Below, piece after piece: positions 9,056 to 17,132 of a DNA stretch of 39,845 nt. This DNA comes from Nitrospira sp. (lineage in GTDB: Bacteria; Nitrospirota; Nitrospiria; Nitrospirales; Nitrospiraceae), in contig JAFEBH010000012.1 in NCBI GenBank assembly GCA_018242765.1, positions 1-39,845 on the forward strand, given 5' to 3'. The notes below the pieces were generated by a model. The model was given only the letters and a program-made list of their open reading frames with translations, searched no databases and had not been told where the DNA came from. The stretch's first letter is position 1. Every line of letters begins with the position of its first letter. The translations under genes were made by a program, and so were the position numbers.

Positions 9056-9730
9056 ATGAAGTTGAAAGACAAAGTGATGCTGATCACCGGCGGATCAGGT
9101 GCGTTGGGTCAAACGGTGGTGCCGACGTTCACGGCTGAAGGCGCGCGGGTGTTTATGACGGTCCGTCAGACGGAAGTGGCCCCGCCCGAGGTGTCGATCA
9201 TACAAGCAAACGTGACAGATGAAACGGAGGTACAGCAGGTAGTGACTGAAGTGCTCTCAAAAACCGGTCGTATCGACGGGCTGATCAATCTCGTCGGAGC
9301 CTTTGCTTCCGGTCCTGCCGCTGACACCTCCTTGTCGGTTTGGGAGAGAATGCTGAGCCTCAATGTCACCACGGCCTTTGTACTCTCCAAGGCAGTGGCC
9401 CCTCATATGCGGGCACGAGGAGTCGGTCGGATTCTCCACGTGGCGGCTTGGGCGGCGGTCGTCCCCTTTCCAGGTGCGGCGGCCTATATTGTGGCCAAGT
9501 CCAGTTTATTGACGCTGGTCAGGGTGTTGGCGGTGGAATTGGGCGGGAGCGGCGTCACGGTCAACGCGGTGCTTCCGACGACCATCGATACGCCGAGCAA
9601 TCGAACTAATATGCCTCACGCGGACAGGTCCACTTGGGCGAGCCCGGAATCCATCGCCGCCACGTTGAGCTTTCTGGCATCGGATGGTGCGTGTCAAATC
9701 AACGGCGCTGCTATTCCGATCGGGACGTAA
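9056..9730 (+). CDS. Short-chain dehydrogenase/reductase with atypical active site
   Basis: This is a 224-residue classical-length SDR. The cofactor motif TGGSGALG lies near residues 10-17, an NAG-like motif is present as NLVGAF, and YxxxK is present as YIVAK. The catalytic serine that normally sits 13 residues before the Tyr is Ala here (segment HVAAWAAVVPFPGAAAY), so classical reductase activity may be reduced or changed. The longer frame from 9026 is rejected because ATG 9056 is preceded by GAGGAGGA with ten-base spacing. A truncated relative lies at 16109-16492. Substrate is unknown. Confidence 0.9.
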   Translation: MKLKDKVMLITGGSGALGQTVVPTFTAEGARVFMTVRQTEVAPPEVSIIQANVTDETEVQQVVTEVLSKTGRIDGLINLVGAFASGPAADTSLSVWERMLSLNVTTAFVLSKAVAPHMRARGVGRILHVAAWAAVVPFPGAAAYIVAKSSLLTLVRVLAVELGGSGVTVNAVLPTTIDTPSNRTNMPHADRSTWASPESIAATLSFLASDGACQINGAAIPIGT

Positions 9731-9775
9731 GGCCGGACAACGTTGGAAGGCACGACCTAGAAAGGAATCACCAGC

Positions 9776-10171
9776 ATGTCCGTCCAGAATCCATCGCGCG
9801 CGCGCTTGACGGAACTCTTTCAAGCGCTACTCCGGTTACATAAGTCGCTATTGGATGCGGAACGCGTCTCATACGAGCGAGTGCATGGCCGCATCGAGTC
9901 CAATGGGGCATTCCTCCAATTGACGTTGACCGATGCATGGTTTGCCTGGTTGCGACCGCTGTCTCAAGCAATTTCCAGACTCGACGAACTGTCCGAAGAA
10001 GACCCCTCCGTATCCGGTGATAGAATCACGGCGCTGCTTGCTTCGATACGCAGTCTGCTGACTCCGTCTGAAATGGGAGAGGGATTCGGGAGACATTACT
10101 ACAACGCATTGCAGCAGGTGCCCGAAGCGGGGTTGGCCCATGCGCAGGTGAAGGCATTGCTTGGTTCATAA
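9776..10171 (+). CDS. Hypothetical protein, all-helical, 131 residues
   Basis: I do not recognise this family. The protein lacks a signal peptide or membrane segment and reads as mostly alpha-helical, with heptad-like Leu spacing (LTELFQALLRLHKSLLDAE) and a Trp-rich centre (DAWFAWLRPLSQ). The ATG is preceded by AGGAATC. It sits 45 bases after the SDR and its end comes 25 bases before the DUF5069 gene, so the three may be co-transcribed. A cytosolic helical bundle is the most that can be inferred. Confidence 0.7.
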   Translation: MSVQNPSRARLTELFQALLRLHKSLLDAERVSYERVHGRIESNGAFLQLTLTDAWFAWLRPLSQAISRLDELSEEDPSVSGDRITALLASIRSLLTPSEMGEGFGRHYYNALQQVPEAGLAHAQVKALLGS

Positions 10172-10196
10172 GAAACACGCGGAGGGAGGAAGTACA

Positions 10197-10658
10197 ATGA
10201 GCACGGATTTTGAGAAGCTCACACTGTTGGCGAAGGATCTCCGAAAGACGTACCCACGCAGCCCTCGAGAAACACTCGCCGGGTATGTCATCGCAGCGCG
10301 GTGCGTCGACAAATGTCGGGCATCGCTTCTGAACATGAACGGTGAGTACAGCTATTGGCCTTGTTCGTTGGCCAGCCAATGGTTTTCGTTTACCGGGATC
10401 ACGCCCGAGCAACTTAAGGATGTTGTTGCCGCTGGCGCGGACGACGAGACCGTCGCCCGATGGATCACCGAACAGTCCAAGGTGAAGGATCCGGACGAGG
10501 TGCTGAAATGGAACAACCGGTTGCGTGACATGAGACTGAGCGAGATGAGCCTCCAGGCGCAGCAGTACCTGGAAGCGTATATCCCGAAGTTTGTGCCGAA
10601 CCACCGTCCGGTCTACGTGTGGTTCGATGTGTATGATCTGGAAGAGAAGCGCTTTTAG
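10197..10658 (+). CDS. DUF5069 domain protein
   Basis: A 153-residue cytosolic protein whose N-terminal half matches the DUF5069 pattern: a segment DLRKTYPRSPRETLAGY near residues 15-31, then an Asp-Lys-x-Arg motif (VDKCRA), and a later stretch SQWFSFTGITPEQL. The biochemical function of this family is not known. ATG 10197 is preceded by GGAGGGAGGA at ideal spacing, so the upstream ATG at 10161, which overlaps the previous gene, is less likely. It may form a small operon with the preceding hypothetical gene. Confidence 0.8.
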   Translation: MSTDFEKLTLLAKDLRKTYPRSPRETLAGYVIAARCVDKCRASLLNMNGEYSYWPCSLASQWFSFTGITPEQLKDVVAAGADDETVARWITEQSKVKDPDEVLKWNNRLRDMRLSEMSLQAQQYLEAYIPKFVPNHRPVYVWFDVYDLEEKRF

Positions 10659-10781
10659 GTGCCGGCACGTCCGCAGAATGTTCCGGTCCAGATCGTTGAT
10701 ACGGTGCATGTTGCGAACGGGAGGATCGAATCATCAAAGGAATCAGCGATGCGTGATTGAGATAAATGGAGGGGGGATGTC

Positions 10782-11186
10782 ATGGACTACGCACATGGAA
10801 GTCGGCCACTCGATTCAGATATCGATAATCGCTCTAAACGGTGCGGCATCATTCGCGCTCTCGTGATGGCTCTGTTGCTCGGGCTGGGGTCATTGGGAAC
10901 CGGCGTGAACGGTTGGGCGGCCGACGATGACGGCAGTCGACTCACGATCGTGAGTCCGGCACAGGGCGCAGTGATCAAGGGAGATTCGGTCGACGTGCAG
11001 TATCAGCTGTCGAAGGGTGTTCAGGCCACGCACGTCCATTGTTACCTGGATGGAGAGTATCAAAGAGGGTTCAAGGGTGTGCTCAAGGGACTAGCGCGAG
11101 GTCCACACGAGATCAAGATCGTGGCCGCGAATCACGATCATAGCGGATTGGTTGCCGAAGCGACAGTCACGATCGAAGTAGAATGA
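10782..11186 (+). CDS. Small secreted protein with Ig-like beta fold
   Basis: This 134-residue protein has an unusually long polar n-region of about 24 residues, a hydrophobic core (ALVMALLLGLGSLGTG) and an Ala-rich cleavage region (GWAADDD). The mature part of about 85 residues opens with LTIVSPAQGAVIKGDSV and ends in VAEATVTIEVE, a pattern common in small periplasmic Ig-like or DUF4399-like domains. Several His residues (THVHCYLDG, NHDHSG) could bind a metal, but this is speculation. A GGAGGGGGG lies close upstream of the ATG. The GH15 gene follows after 112 bases. Confidence 0.7.
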   Translation: MDYAHGSRPLDSDIDNRSKRCGIIRALVMALLLGLGSLGTGVNGWAADDDGSRLTIVSPAQGAVIKGDSVDVQYQLSKGVQATHVHCYLDGEYQRGFKGVLKGLARGPHEIKIVAANHDHSGLVAEATVTIEVE

Positions 11187-11298
11187 GACATGTGGATCAC
11201 GATGGAGTTCGGGGGCAGCGACAGATCCGAGAGGCGTTTGATCTGACCCGTCCACCGATCGGTCCGGACATTTCTTGGCGGGAGAAAGCAACTGAGCG

Positions 11299-13149
11299 AT
11301 GAGTTACCAGCCGATCCAAAATTACGGCATCATCGGCAACATGCGCACGGCGGCATTGGTCGGCTTGAACGGATCGATCGACTGGCTGTGTTTCCCCCAT
11401 TTCGATTCTCCCAGTGTGTTTGCAGCCATTCTCGACGATGAAAAGGGAGGCCGATTCGAGATTACCGCCGTCGGCGCCGACATTTCTCTCAAACAACTTT
11501 ACTGGCCTGATACCAACGTGCTCGTGACGCGCTTTCATGCCACGAACGGCATCGCCGAGATCCTGGATTTTATGCCGGTCGGTCTTCCTGCGGATTCCCC
11601 GTGGCATCATCAACTCATTCGCCGAGTTCGTGTGATGCAAGGGAGTATGGAGTTTCAGGTCCGCTGCCATCCGGCCTTCAACTACGCGCGTACACCGCAT
11701 CACACACGCGTGACCAAACAAGGCGCCAGTTTTCATTCGGCGGATCTCAACCTAGGGTTGGCGACGGATATCACGCTCACCCCAGACGATCGAGGAGTCC
11801 GCTCGATTTTTGCTCTGCAAGAAGGACAATCGGCGGTGTTCGTCCTTCGGTCTCTTGAAGCGGATGAACACTGTGGGGCGTGGCCGTCCTCGGGTGAAGC
11901 CGATGAATTGTTTGAGCGTACCGTGACATATTGGCGGCACTGGCTCTCTCGATGCACGTATACCGGTCGATGGCGGGAGATGGTGCATCGCTCTGCGCTC
12001 TGTTTGAAGCTTTTGACGTTTGAGCCGACGGGCGCCATTGTCGCTGCGCCGACCTGTAGTTTGCCGGAAACCCCAGAAGGCGTCCGCAATTGGGACTATC
12101 GATATACCTGGATTCGCGATGCGGCCTTCACTGTCTATGGGTTCCTGAAAATCGGATTCACGGAGGAAGCGGACCAATTTTTGAAATGGTTGGCGGCGCG
12201 TGCCAAGGAGGTAGAGGCCGGCGGCTCGCTGCAGGTCATGTACGGAATCGACGGACGTCACGAGTTGACGGAACAGACACTCGATCATCTGGAAGGATAC
12301 CGTGGCGCGAAGCCGGTACGTATCGGGAACGGCGCCTATAACCAGGTACAACTGGATATCTACGGCGAATTGCTGGATGCGGTCTACCTGTACAACAAGC
12401 ATGTGATGCCGATCAGCCACGACACGTGGACGAGAATCAGGCATCGGCTCGACTGGTTGTGCGATCACTGGCAGCAGCCGGATGAGGGAATCTGGGAAAC
12501 CAGAGGCGGCCGTCGGCAGTTCGTCTATTCCAAGTTGATGTGCTGGGTGGCGATGGATCGTGGGCTTCGCTTGGCCGACAAGCGGTCATTCCCTGCTGAT
12601 CGTACGCGGTGGGTGCGTGTGCGCGATCAGATTTACGATGAGATCATGCAACGAGGATGGAACGAGAAGCGTCGAGCCTTCGTTCAGCATTACGAGAGTG
12701 ATTCATTGGATGCCGCGAGTCTGATCATGCCGCTCGTGTTTTTTATTTCTCCGAACGATCCGCGGATGCTCGAGACGTTGGCGGCCATTACTCGCTCGCC
12801 GAGGTCCGGGGGGCTGATGTCCGATGGGTTGGTGTATCGGTATGACAGCGAAACAGGAGAAGACGGCCTGCATGGGAAAGAGGGCACGTTCAACATGTGC
12901 ACATTCTGGTTGGTGGAGGCCCTTGCCCGGGCAGGACGCGTTGATCGTGCAAAACTTGAAGAGGCGCGTTTCCTGTTCGAGCGGATGTTGGGGTATGCCA
13001 ACCATGTCGGGCTGTACGCTGAAGAGATCGGAACCAGCGGGGAAGCCCTCGGCAATTTCCCTCAAGCGTTCACTCACTTGGCATTGATCAGCGCCGCCTT
13101 CAATCTCGACCGGACATTGAATGCCGGATCAGCCGGAGGAAGTCGATAG
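11299..13149 (+). CDS. Glycoside hydrolase family 15 protein (glucoamylase/trehalase type)
   Basis: A 616-residue cytosolic enzyme with the bacterial GH15 architecture: an N-terminal beta-sandwich beginning with [17 protein letters not shown] and a C-terminal (alpha/alpha)6 barrel. Barrel signatures are [13 protein letters not shown] near residue 265, [17 protein letters not shown] near residue 335, the probable general acid in GIWETRGG near residue 397, and the probable base in [19 protein letters not shown] near residue 574. GH15 enzymes of this type release glucose from alpha-glucans or cleave trehalose. No signal peptide is present, which favours intracellular glycogen or trehalose turnover. 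The debranching enzyme and glucokinase-like gene downstream fit the same pathway. Confidence 0.93.
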   Translation: MSYQPIQNYGIIGNMRTAALVGLNGSIDWLCFPHFDSPSVFAAILDDEKGGRFEITAVGADISLKQLYWPDTNVLVTRFHATNGIAEILDFMPVGLPADSPWHHQLIRRVRVMQGSMEFQVRCHPAFNYARTPHHTRVTKQGASFHSADLNLGLATDITLTPDDRGVRSIFALQEGQSAVFVLRSLEADEHCGAWPSSGEADELFERTVTYWRHWLSRCTYTGRWREMVHRSALCLKLLTFEPTGAIVAAPTCSLPETPEGVRNWDYRYTWIRDAAFTVYGFLKIGFTEEADQFLKWLAARAKEVEAGGSLQVMYGIDGRHELTEQTLDHLEGYRGAKPVRIGNGAYNQVQLDIYGELLDAVYLYNKHVMPISHDTWTRIRHRLDWLCDHWQQPDEGIWETRGGRRQFVYSKLMCWVAMDRGLRLADKRSFPADRTRWVRVRDQIYDEIMQRGWNEKRRAFVQHYESDSLDAASLIMPLVFFISPNDPRMLETLAAITRSPRSGGLMSDGLVYRYDSETGEDGLHGKEGTFNMCTFWLVEALARAGRVDRAKLEEARFLFERMLGYANHVGLYAEEIGTSGEALGNFPQAFTHLALISAAFNLDRTLNAGSAGGSR

Positions 13150-13155
13150 GGGAGA

Positions 13156-13782
13156 ATGGATCGGCGCACGCTCGAATGGGTAGAGACTATGGAATTCAGA
13201 CGGGCAAAGCCTGAGGATATCCCCGCCATTCTCGATGTGCAGGCGGCGAACTTCGTCGGTAACCTGGATGATGTGGAACGCCGGGATGGATTTTTGTCGG
13301 TGGAGTTTACACGCCGGCAACTCGATGAGATCGCAAGCCAGGTCGGGATCATCATCGCCGTCAGCGAAGGCTGCCTGGCCGGTTACCTCTGCGCCTCTTG
13401 CTGTGAATTCAATCGACCATTTCCCCTCCTTGCCGCCATGATGCGGCGGTTCGATGCGATCGACCATCGTGGACGAGTCCTCGCGGCCTCCCGTGTCTTC
13501 ATTTATGGGCCGGTTTGCATCGATCGGTCTTACCGCGGGCGGGGAATTCTCCGTGGACTGTATGAAACACTGCAGCAGGAAGTCGTCGGACGGTATGACA
13601 TCGGGGTCGCCTTCGTCGCCGATGATAACCCACATTCTCTCCGTGTCCACGTGGATGGACTTGGAATGGCGCATGTCGGGGAATTTACTTTTTCAGGGAA
13701 GCCGTATCACATTCTGGCGTTTGATGTGAGATCCGGGGATGAACATGGGGCAGCAAGTAAGCCGGCTGTCGAAAAGACGTGA
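13156..13782 (+). CDS. GNAT family N-acetyltransferase
   Basis: A cytosolic acetyltransferase of about 208 residues. The GNAT start FRRAKPEDIPAILDVQ and the acetyl-CoA motif A (VCIDRSYRGRGILRGLY) are both clear. ATG 13189 would give a 197-residue protein that begins directly at the GNAT domain and may be the true start, since the purine-rich site before ATG 13156 is only one or two bases away. The gene begins a few bases after GH15 and overlaps the histidine phosphatase by 4 bp, so the genes are likely co-translated. The acceptor substrate is not predictable. Confidence 0.85.
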   Translation: MDRRTLEWVETMEFRRAKPEDIPAILDVQAANFVGNLDDVERRDGFLSVEFTRRQLDEIASQVGIIIAVSEGCLAGYLCASCCEFNRPFPLLAAMMRRFDAIDHRGRVLAASRVFIYGPVCIDRSYRGRGILRGLYETLQQEVVGRYDIGVAFVADDNPHSLRVHVDGLGMAHVGEFTFSGKPYHILAFDVRSGDEHGAASKPAVEKT

Positions 13783-14369
13783 GCGAGCATCGCCAAGAGC
13801 TATGGCTGATCCGGCACGGCGAAACGGAATGGAGTACCGCCAAGCGGCATACGGGTCGAACCGACGTCCCGCTGACTCCGACGGGTGAGGGACAGGCTAT
13901 TGCCGTCGGTCGATCGTTGGCCGGGCGGCAGTTTGCCCTGGTGCTCTGCAGCCCGCTGCGCCGCGCTCGTGAGACGTGCCGACTGGCCGGTTACGGAGAT
14001 GCGGCGAACCTGACCGATGATCTCCTCGAATGGGATTACGGTATCTACGAAGGAAAGACGACACCGGACATCCGGTTGGAACATCCTGACTGGTCGATCT
14101 GGACGGCGTCGGTTGTAAACGGCGAGTCGATCGAGCAAGTCGGTCGTCGAGCCCAACGAGTCATCGAGCGGGCATTGAGGGTCGGCGGTGATGTGGCGCT
14201 GTTCGGGCATGCGCATCTTCTGAGGATTTTGACTGCCTGTTGGCTTGGTCTTCCGCCGGAAGCTGGGAGGCTGTTTGTTCTCGGGACTGCTTCAATGAGT
14301 GTGCTTGGGTATGAACGAGAAATACGGGTCATCAGCAGGTGGAATGTTTCTCATGAGGTACGGACATGA
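13779..14369 (+). CDS. Histidine phosphatase family protein
   Basis: A 196-residue cytosolic phosphatase of the phosphoglycerate-mutase-like superfamily. The phospho-accepting His13 lies in LIRHGETEW, with further signatures TGRTDVPLT, CSPLRRARETC, the acid Glu in EWDYGIYEGK and the second His in LFGHAHLLRI. Such enzymes act on sugar phosphates, nucleotides or cofactors, and the position next to GH15 and GNAT suggests carbohydrate phosphate metabolism. The GTG start overlaps the GNAT stop (GTGA). Substrate is unknown. Confidence 0.92.
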   Translation: MSEHRQELWLIRHGETEWSTAKRHTGRTDVPLTPTGEGQAIAVGRSLAGRQFALVLCSPLRRARETCRLAGYGDAANLTDDLLEWDYGIYEGKTTPDIRLEHPDWSIWTASVVNGESIEQVGRRAQRVIERALRVGGDVALFGHAHLLRILTACWLGLPPEAGRLFVLGTASMSVLGYEREIRVISRWNVSHEVRT

Positions 14370-14448
14370 AAACCTTCTATCTCGAAGACCATATGGCCAA
14401 GCGGACATTGGCGCTTTGACCTGTCTCCATTAACTATAAGACCGTGAC

Positions 14449-16059
14449 ATGGACAGCCTCCACCAGCTTGAACTTATCATTCTGCTGCTTGCAGTCGTGT
14501 TGGCACTCACGACTGTGGCACACAGAATCTTGATCCCCTATCCGATTCTGCTCGTCATCGGCGGGCTTGTGTTGGGCATGGTGCCGGGTTTGCCGACCGT
14601 CACGTTGAATCCTGATTTGGTCTTTTTGGTTTTCCTGCCGCCGATCTTGTGGGCAGCCGCCTACTTTACCTCGCTACGCGACTTTCGGGACAACCTGCGT
14701 CCGATCTCGTTGTTGGCCGTGGGTCTCGTCCTTGTCACGACCGCCGCCGTCGCGACGACGGCGCATGCCTTCCTGGGGTTCGGATGGGCGGAAGCCATCG
14801 TGCTTGGTGCCATTGTTTCTCCTCCCGATGCCGTGTCGGCGACTGCCATCGGCAAACGACTCAGCATGCCGCGGCGGATCGTGACGATTTTGGAAGGTGA
14901 AAGCCTTGTCAATGACGCGACGGCCTTAGTCCTCTATCGAGCCGCCGTGGCCGCGGTGGTCAGCGGCAGCTTTGCATTGGGCGAGACCGTGGTTCAGTTT
15001 GTCTACGCCGTCGTGGTGGGCGTTGCCATTGGGATTTTGGTTGGGTGGCTGACGCGATGGGCACTCCATGTGATTGGCGAGAGTTTCACCGAAATCGCGG
15101 TAACATTGCTGGCTCCTTATGTGGCGTGGGTCACAGGAGAATCGTTGCATGCTTCGGCCGTCCTCTCATGTGTGGCGGGTGGTCTGTATCTGCGACAGCA
15201 TTTCAGCAGCGTGGTGGCACCCACGACCAGGATCCAGGGGCGCGCCGTATGGGATTTAGTCGTGTTTCTTTTAAACGGCGTGATTTTCATCCTCATCGGC
15301 TTGCAGTTGGGAGCGCTGCAGGCTGCCATTCCTCCGGACCATGTTGGGTCGCTCCTTGTGGGGGGAGTATTGATCAGCGTGACGGCTATTCTCGTGCGGT
15401 TGGGCTGGGTACCAATGGCCGCCGTGATCTCCCGCTGCTTCAGCCCCGCGCTTCGTGCGCGGGATCCACGACCGTCCTGGCGGCATCTTTTTTTGGTGGG
15501 GTGGACCGGCATGCGTGGGATTGTCACGTTAGCCGGTGCCATGGCTCTGCCGGTGGCGACCCACGCCGGCCATCCCTTTCCCTTTCGCGAAGAAATTATC
15601 CTGCTCAGTTTTGCGGTGATTTGTGCCACGTTGGTGTTGCAGGGGTTGACCCTGGCCCCGTTGATACAGATCCTGGGCGTACGTGGAGGGTCGGAGGGAG
15701 AGCGGGAAGAGATGCAGGCCCGCGAACACGCAGCGAGGGCGGCGTTGAATCGGTTGGGCGAGCTGCGTGCAGAGGCATGGCCCAAACTAGATCATGTCGA
15801 GCAATTGCACACACACTATGATCGGCGCCGGCGGCGCTTCGCGTCGGACACCGACGTTGATCCTGACTGTAAGCAGGAAACGGGTGAGGCTCTTCTTCGG
15901 CTCAGAGAAGAGACCTTGGCAGCCGAACGGTCGGCGTTGATCCGACTCCGTGATGATGGCACGATCAGCGACGAGGTTCTGCACCGATTGGAACATGAGT
16001 TGGACGTCGAGGCCTTGCGCCTTGGACTTGGTGAACGACGGATGCGTTCTCATTCGTGA
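14449..16059 (+). CDS. CPA1 family Na+/H+ antiporter
   Basis: A 536-residue inner-membrane protein with about twelve membrane segments and a cytosolic helical tail after residue 400. CPA1 signatures are LVFLPPILWAAAYF, LGAIVSPPDAVSATAI and the cation-site segment EGESLVNDATALVLY. It would exchange Na+ (or K+) for protons in pH and sodium homeostasis. The ATG has no strong Shine-Dalgarno. A TATAAG hexamer ends eight bases before it, so a near-leaderless transcript is possible, but no matching -35 was found at normal spacing. The charged C-terminal helix is typical of regulatory tails. Confidence 0.92.
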   Translation: MDSLHQLELIILLLAVVLALTTVAHRILIPYPILLVIGGLVLGMVPGLPTVTLNPDLVFLVFLPPILWAAAYFTSLRDFRDNLRPISLLAVGLVLVTTAAVATTAHAFLGFGWAEAIVLGAIVSPPDAVSATAIGKRLSMPRRIVTILEGESLVNDATALVLYRAAVAAVVSGSFALGETVVQFVYAVVVGVAIGILVGWLTRWALHVIGESFTEIAVTLLAPYVAWVTGESLHASAVLSCVAGGLYLRQHFSSVVAPTTRIQGRAVWDLVVFLLNGVIFILIGLQLGALQAAIPPDHVGSLLVGGVLISVTAILVRLGWVPMAAVISRCFSPALRARDPRPSWRHLFLVGWTGMRGIVTLAGAMALPVATHAGHPFPFREEIILLSFAVICATLVLQGLTLAPLIQILGVRGGSEGEREEMQAREHAARAALNRLGELRAEAWPKLDHVEQLHTHYDRRRRRFASDTDVDPDCKQETGEALLRLREETLAAERSALIRLRDDGTISDEVLHRLEHELDVEALRLGLGERRMRSHS

Positions 16060-16108
16060 GTTGTCGGCCGAATCTCCAAGAGATGCCTCGTCATGACACT
16101 GGAGCACC

Positions 16109-16492
16109 GTGAATGGAATCACATCACGGGAGAAGAAGAGTGAGTCACTCGTCCGATCTGAATGGATACGGGTCTGCATGGTTGGTATGGCGGAATGCGG
16201 CAAGCACTGCGCGAGGAATGTCCGAGATCCAGAGGGTCAGGTTGCGACAGCCGGTGTCACGGATGAGTCAGCTGTTCGACGCCTGCTCGAAAAGACAATG
16301 GACAGGGTCGGCCCGATCAATGCACTGATCGATCTCGTGAGAGGACTTACGCTGGGGCGTGTCGTCGAAGCAGATCTGTCGCTGTGGCAGGGAATGTTGA
16401 CGATGAACATGAATTCAGCCGCCGAAATGGCGCTGTTTCTTGTGTCCGATGAAGCAAGGCAGACAAACGATGCTCTTATTCCACTTGGATAA
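16109..16492 (+). pseudogene. Remnant of a short-chain dehydrogenase with internal deletion
   Basis: The frame encodes 127 residues that align with the SDR at 9056-9730 in two blocks. The first block (VTDESAVRRLLEKTMDRVG through LSLWQGMLTMNMNS) matches VTDETEVQQVVTEVLSKTG through LSVWERMLSLNVTT. The second block (MALFLVSDEARQTNDALIP) matches the extreme C-terminus of the intact SDR. The roughly 90 residues between them, including YxxxK, are absent, and the N-terminal glycine motif is scrambled or missing. The product could not be a working SDR. The frame has survived without a stop, so the deletion may be recent or the short product may still be made. Confidence 0.75.
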
Positions 16493-16505
16493 TTGAGGTA
16501 AAAAG

Positions 16506-16952
16506 ATGAAAGCTCATTATCTTGGTCATGTGGTCTTCTATGTGAAGAATCTGGAACGTTCGCTCGGCTTCTACCGAGATTTATTAGGGTTTAAGGAAGT
16601 AGGCCGGATCTTTAACGGGGCTGCCGCTGCACTGACATCCGGTCGTACGCACCACGAGTTATTGCTCATCCAAGTCGGGGATGCGCCAGGGCCTCCTCCG
16701 GGCCCTCGCCGTGGGCTCTACCATATCGGAATCAAGGTCGGGGACAGTCTCGACGAGTTGCGACAGGCCAAGCACGAGTTGGATCAAGCGGGGATTGCAA
16801 TAGATGGCATGAGCGATCACACCGTGAGTCAGAGCCTTTACCTGAAAGATCCCGATGGGAATGAAGTGGAACTGTATGTTGACGCTGATGAGTCGATATG
16901 GAAGAACAATCCGGCGGCGGTGGTGTCGCCAATCAAGGCGTTGAAGTTATAG
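16506..16952 (+). CDS. VOC family (glyoxalase/dioxygenase superfamily) protein
   Basis: A 148-residue single VOC module with all the usual metal-site contexts: LGHVVFYVKNLERSLGFYRDLLGF at the start, YHIGIKV in the middle and DPDGNEVELYVD near the C-terminus, where the Glu is the expected ligand. It may be a glyoxalase-, fosfomycin-resistance- or dioxygenase-type protein; the sequence does not decide. GAGG precedes the ATG. It starts 13 bases after the SDR remnant, so the pair was probably once an operon. Confidence 0.88.
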   Translation: MKAHYLGHVVFYVKNLERSLGFYRDLLGFKEVGRIFNGAAAALTSGRTHHELLLIQVGDAPGPPPGPRRGLYHIGIKVGDSLDELRQAKHELDQAGIAIDGMSDHTVSQSLYLKDPDGNEVELYVDADESIWKNNPAAVVSPIKALKL

Positions 16953-16976
16953 TTTTTACGGATCGGGGCAATAAGA

Positions 16977-17001
16977 GGACTTGCCTCTGTCATGCAAGTC
17001 C
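16977..17001 (+). terminator. Perfect 8-bp hairpin after the VOC gene
   Basis: GGACTTGC and GCAAGTCC form a perfect 8-bp stem around a nine-base loop, 25 bases after the VOC stop. No T-run follows, so it could be a weak terminator, an mRNA-stabilising structure or an operator in front of the debranching gene. Confidence 0.45.
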
Positions 17002-17132
17002 GCGCGCGTACCGGTTTGGCTGAAGGTATTGGTTTATGAGCTTGCGGGGGAGTCGGTCGAAAAAGGAGAGTCCACGGAATCAAGCGAGACTATTCGGAGT
17101 AAAGGTCGCTCCTCAACCCGGAGGTAGAGTAT

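Noticed and set aside
14366..14419. 17-codon ORF overlapping the histidine phosphatase stop by ATGA
   Set aside because: The overlap geometry is suggestive, but the peptide is too short to support as a gene.
14416..14440. TTGACC and TATAAG as a promoter for the Na+/H+ antiporter
   Set aside because: The spacer is only 13 bases, too short for a normal sigma-70 promoter.
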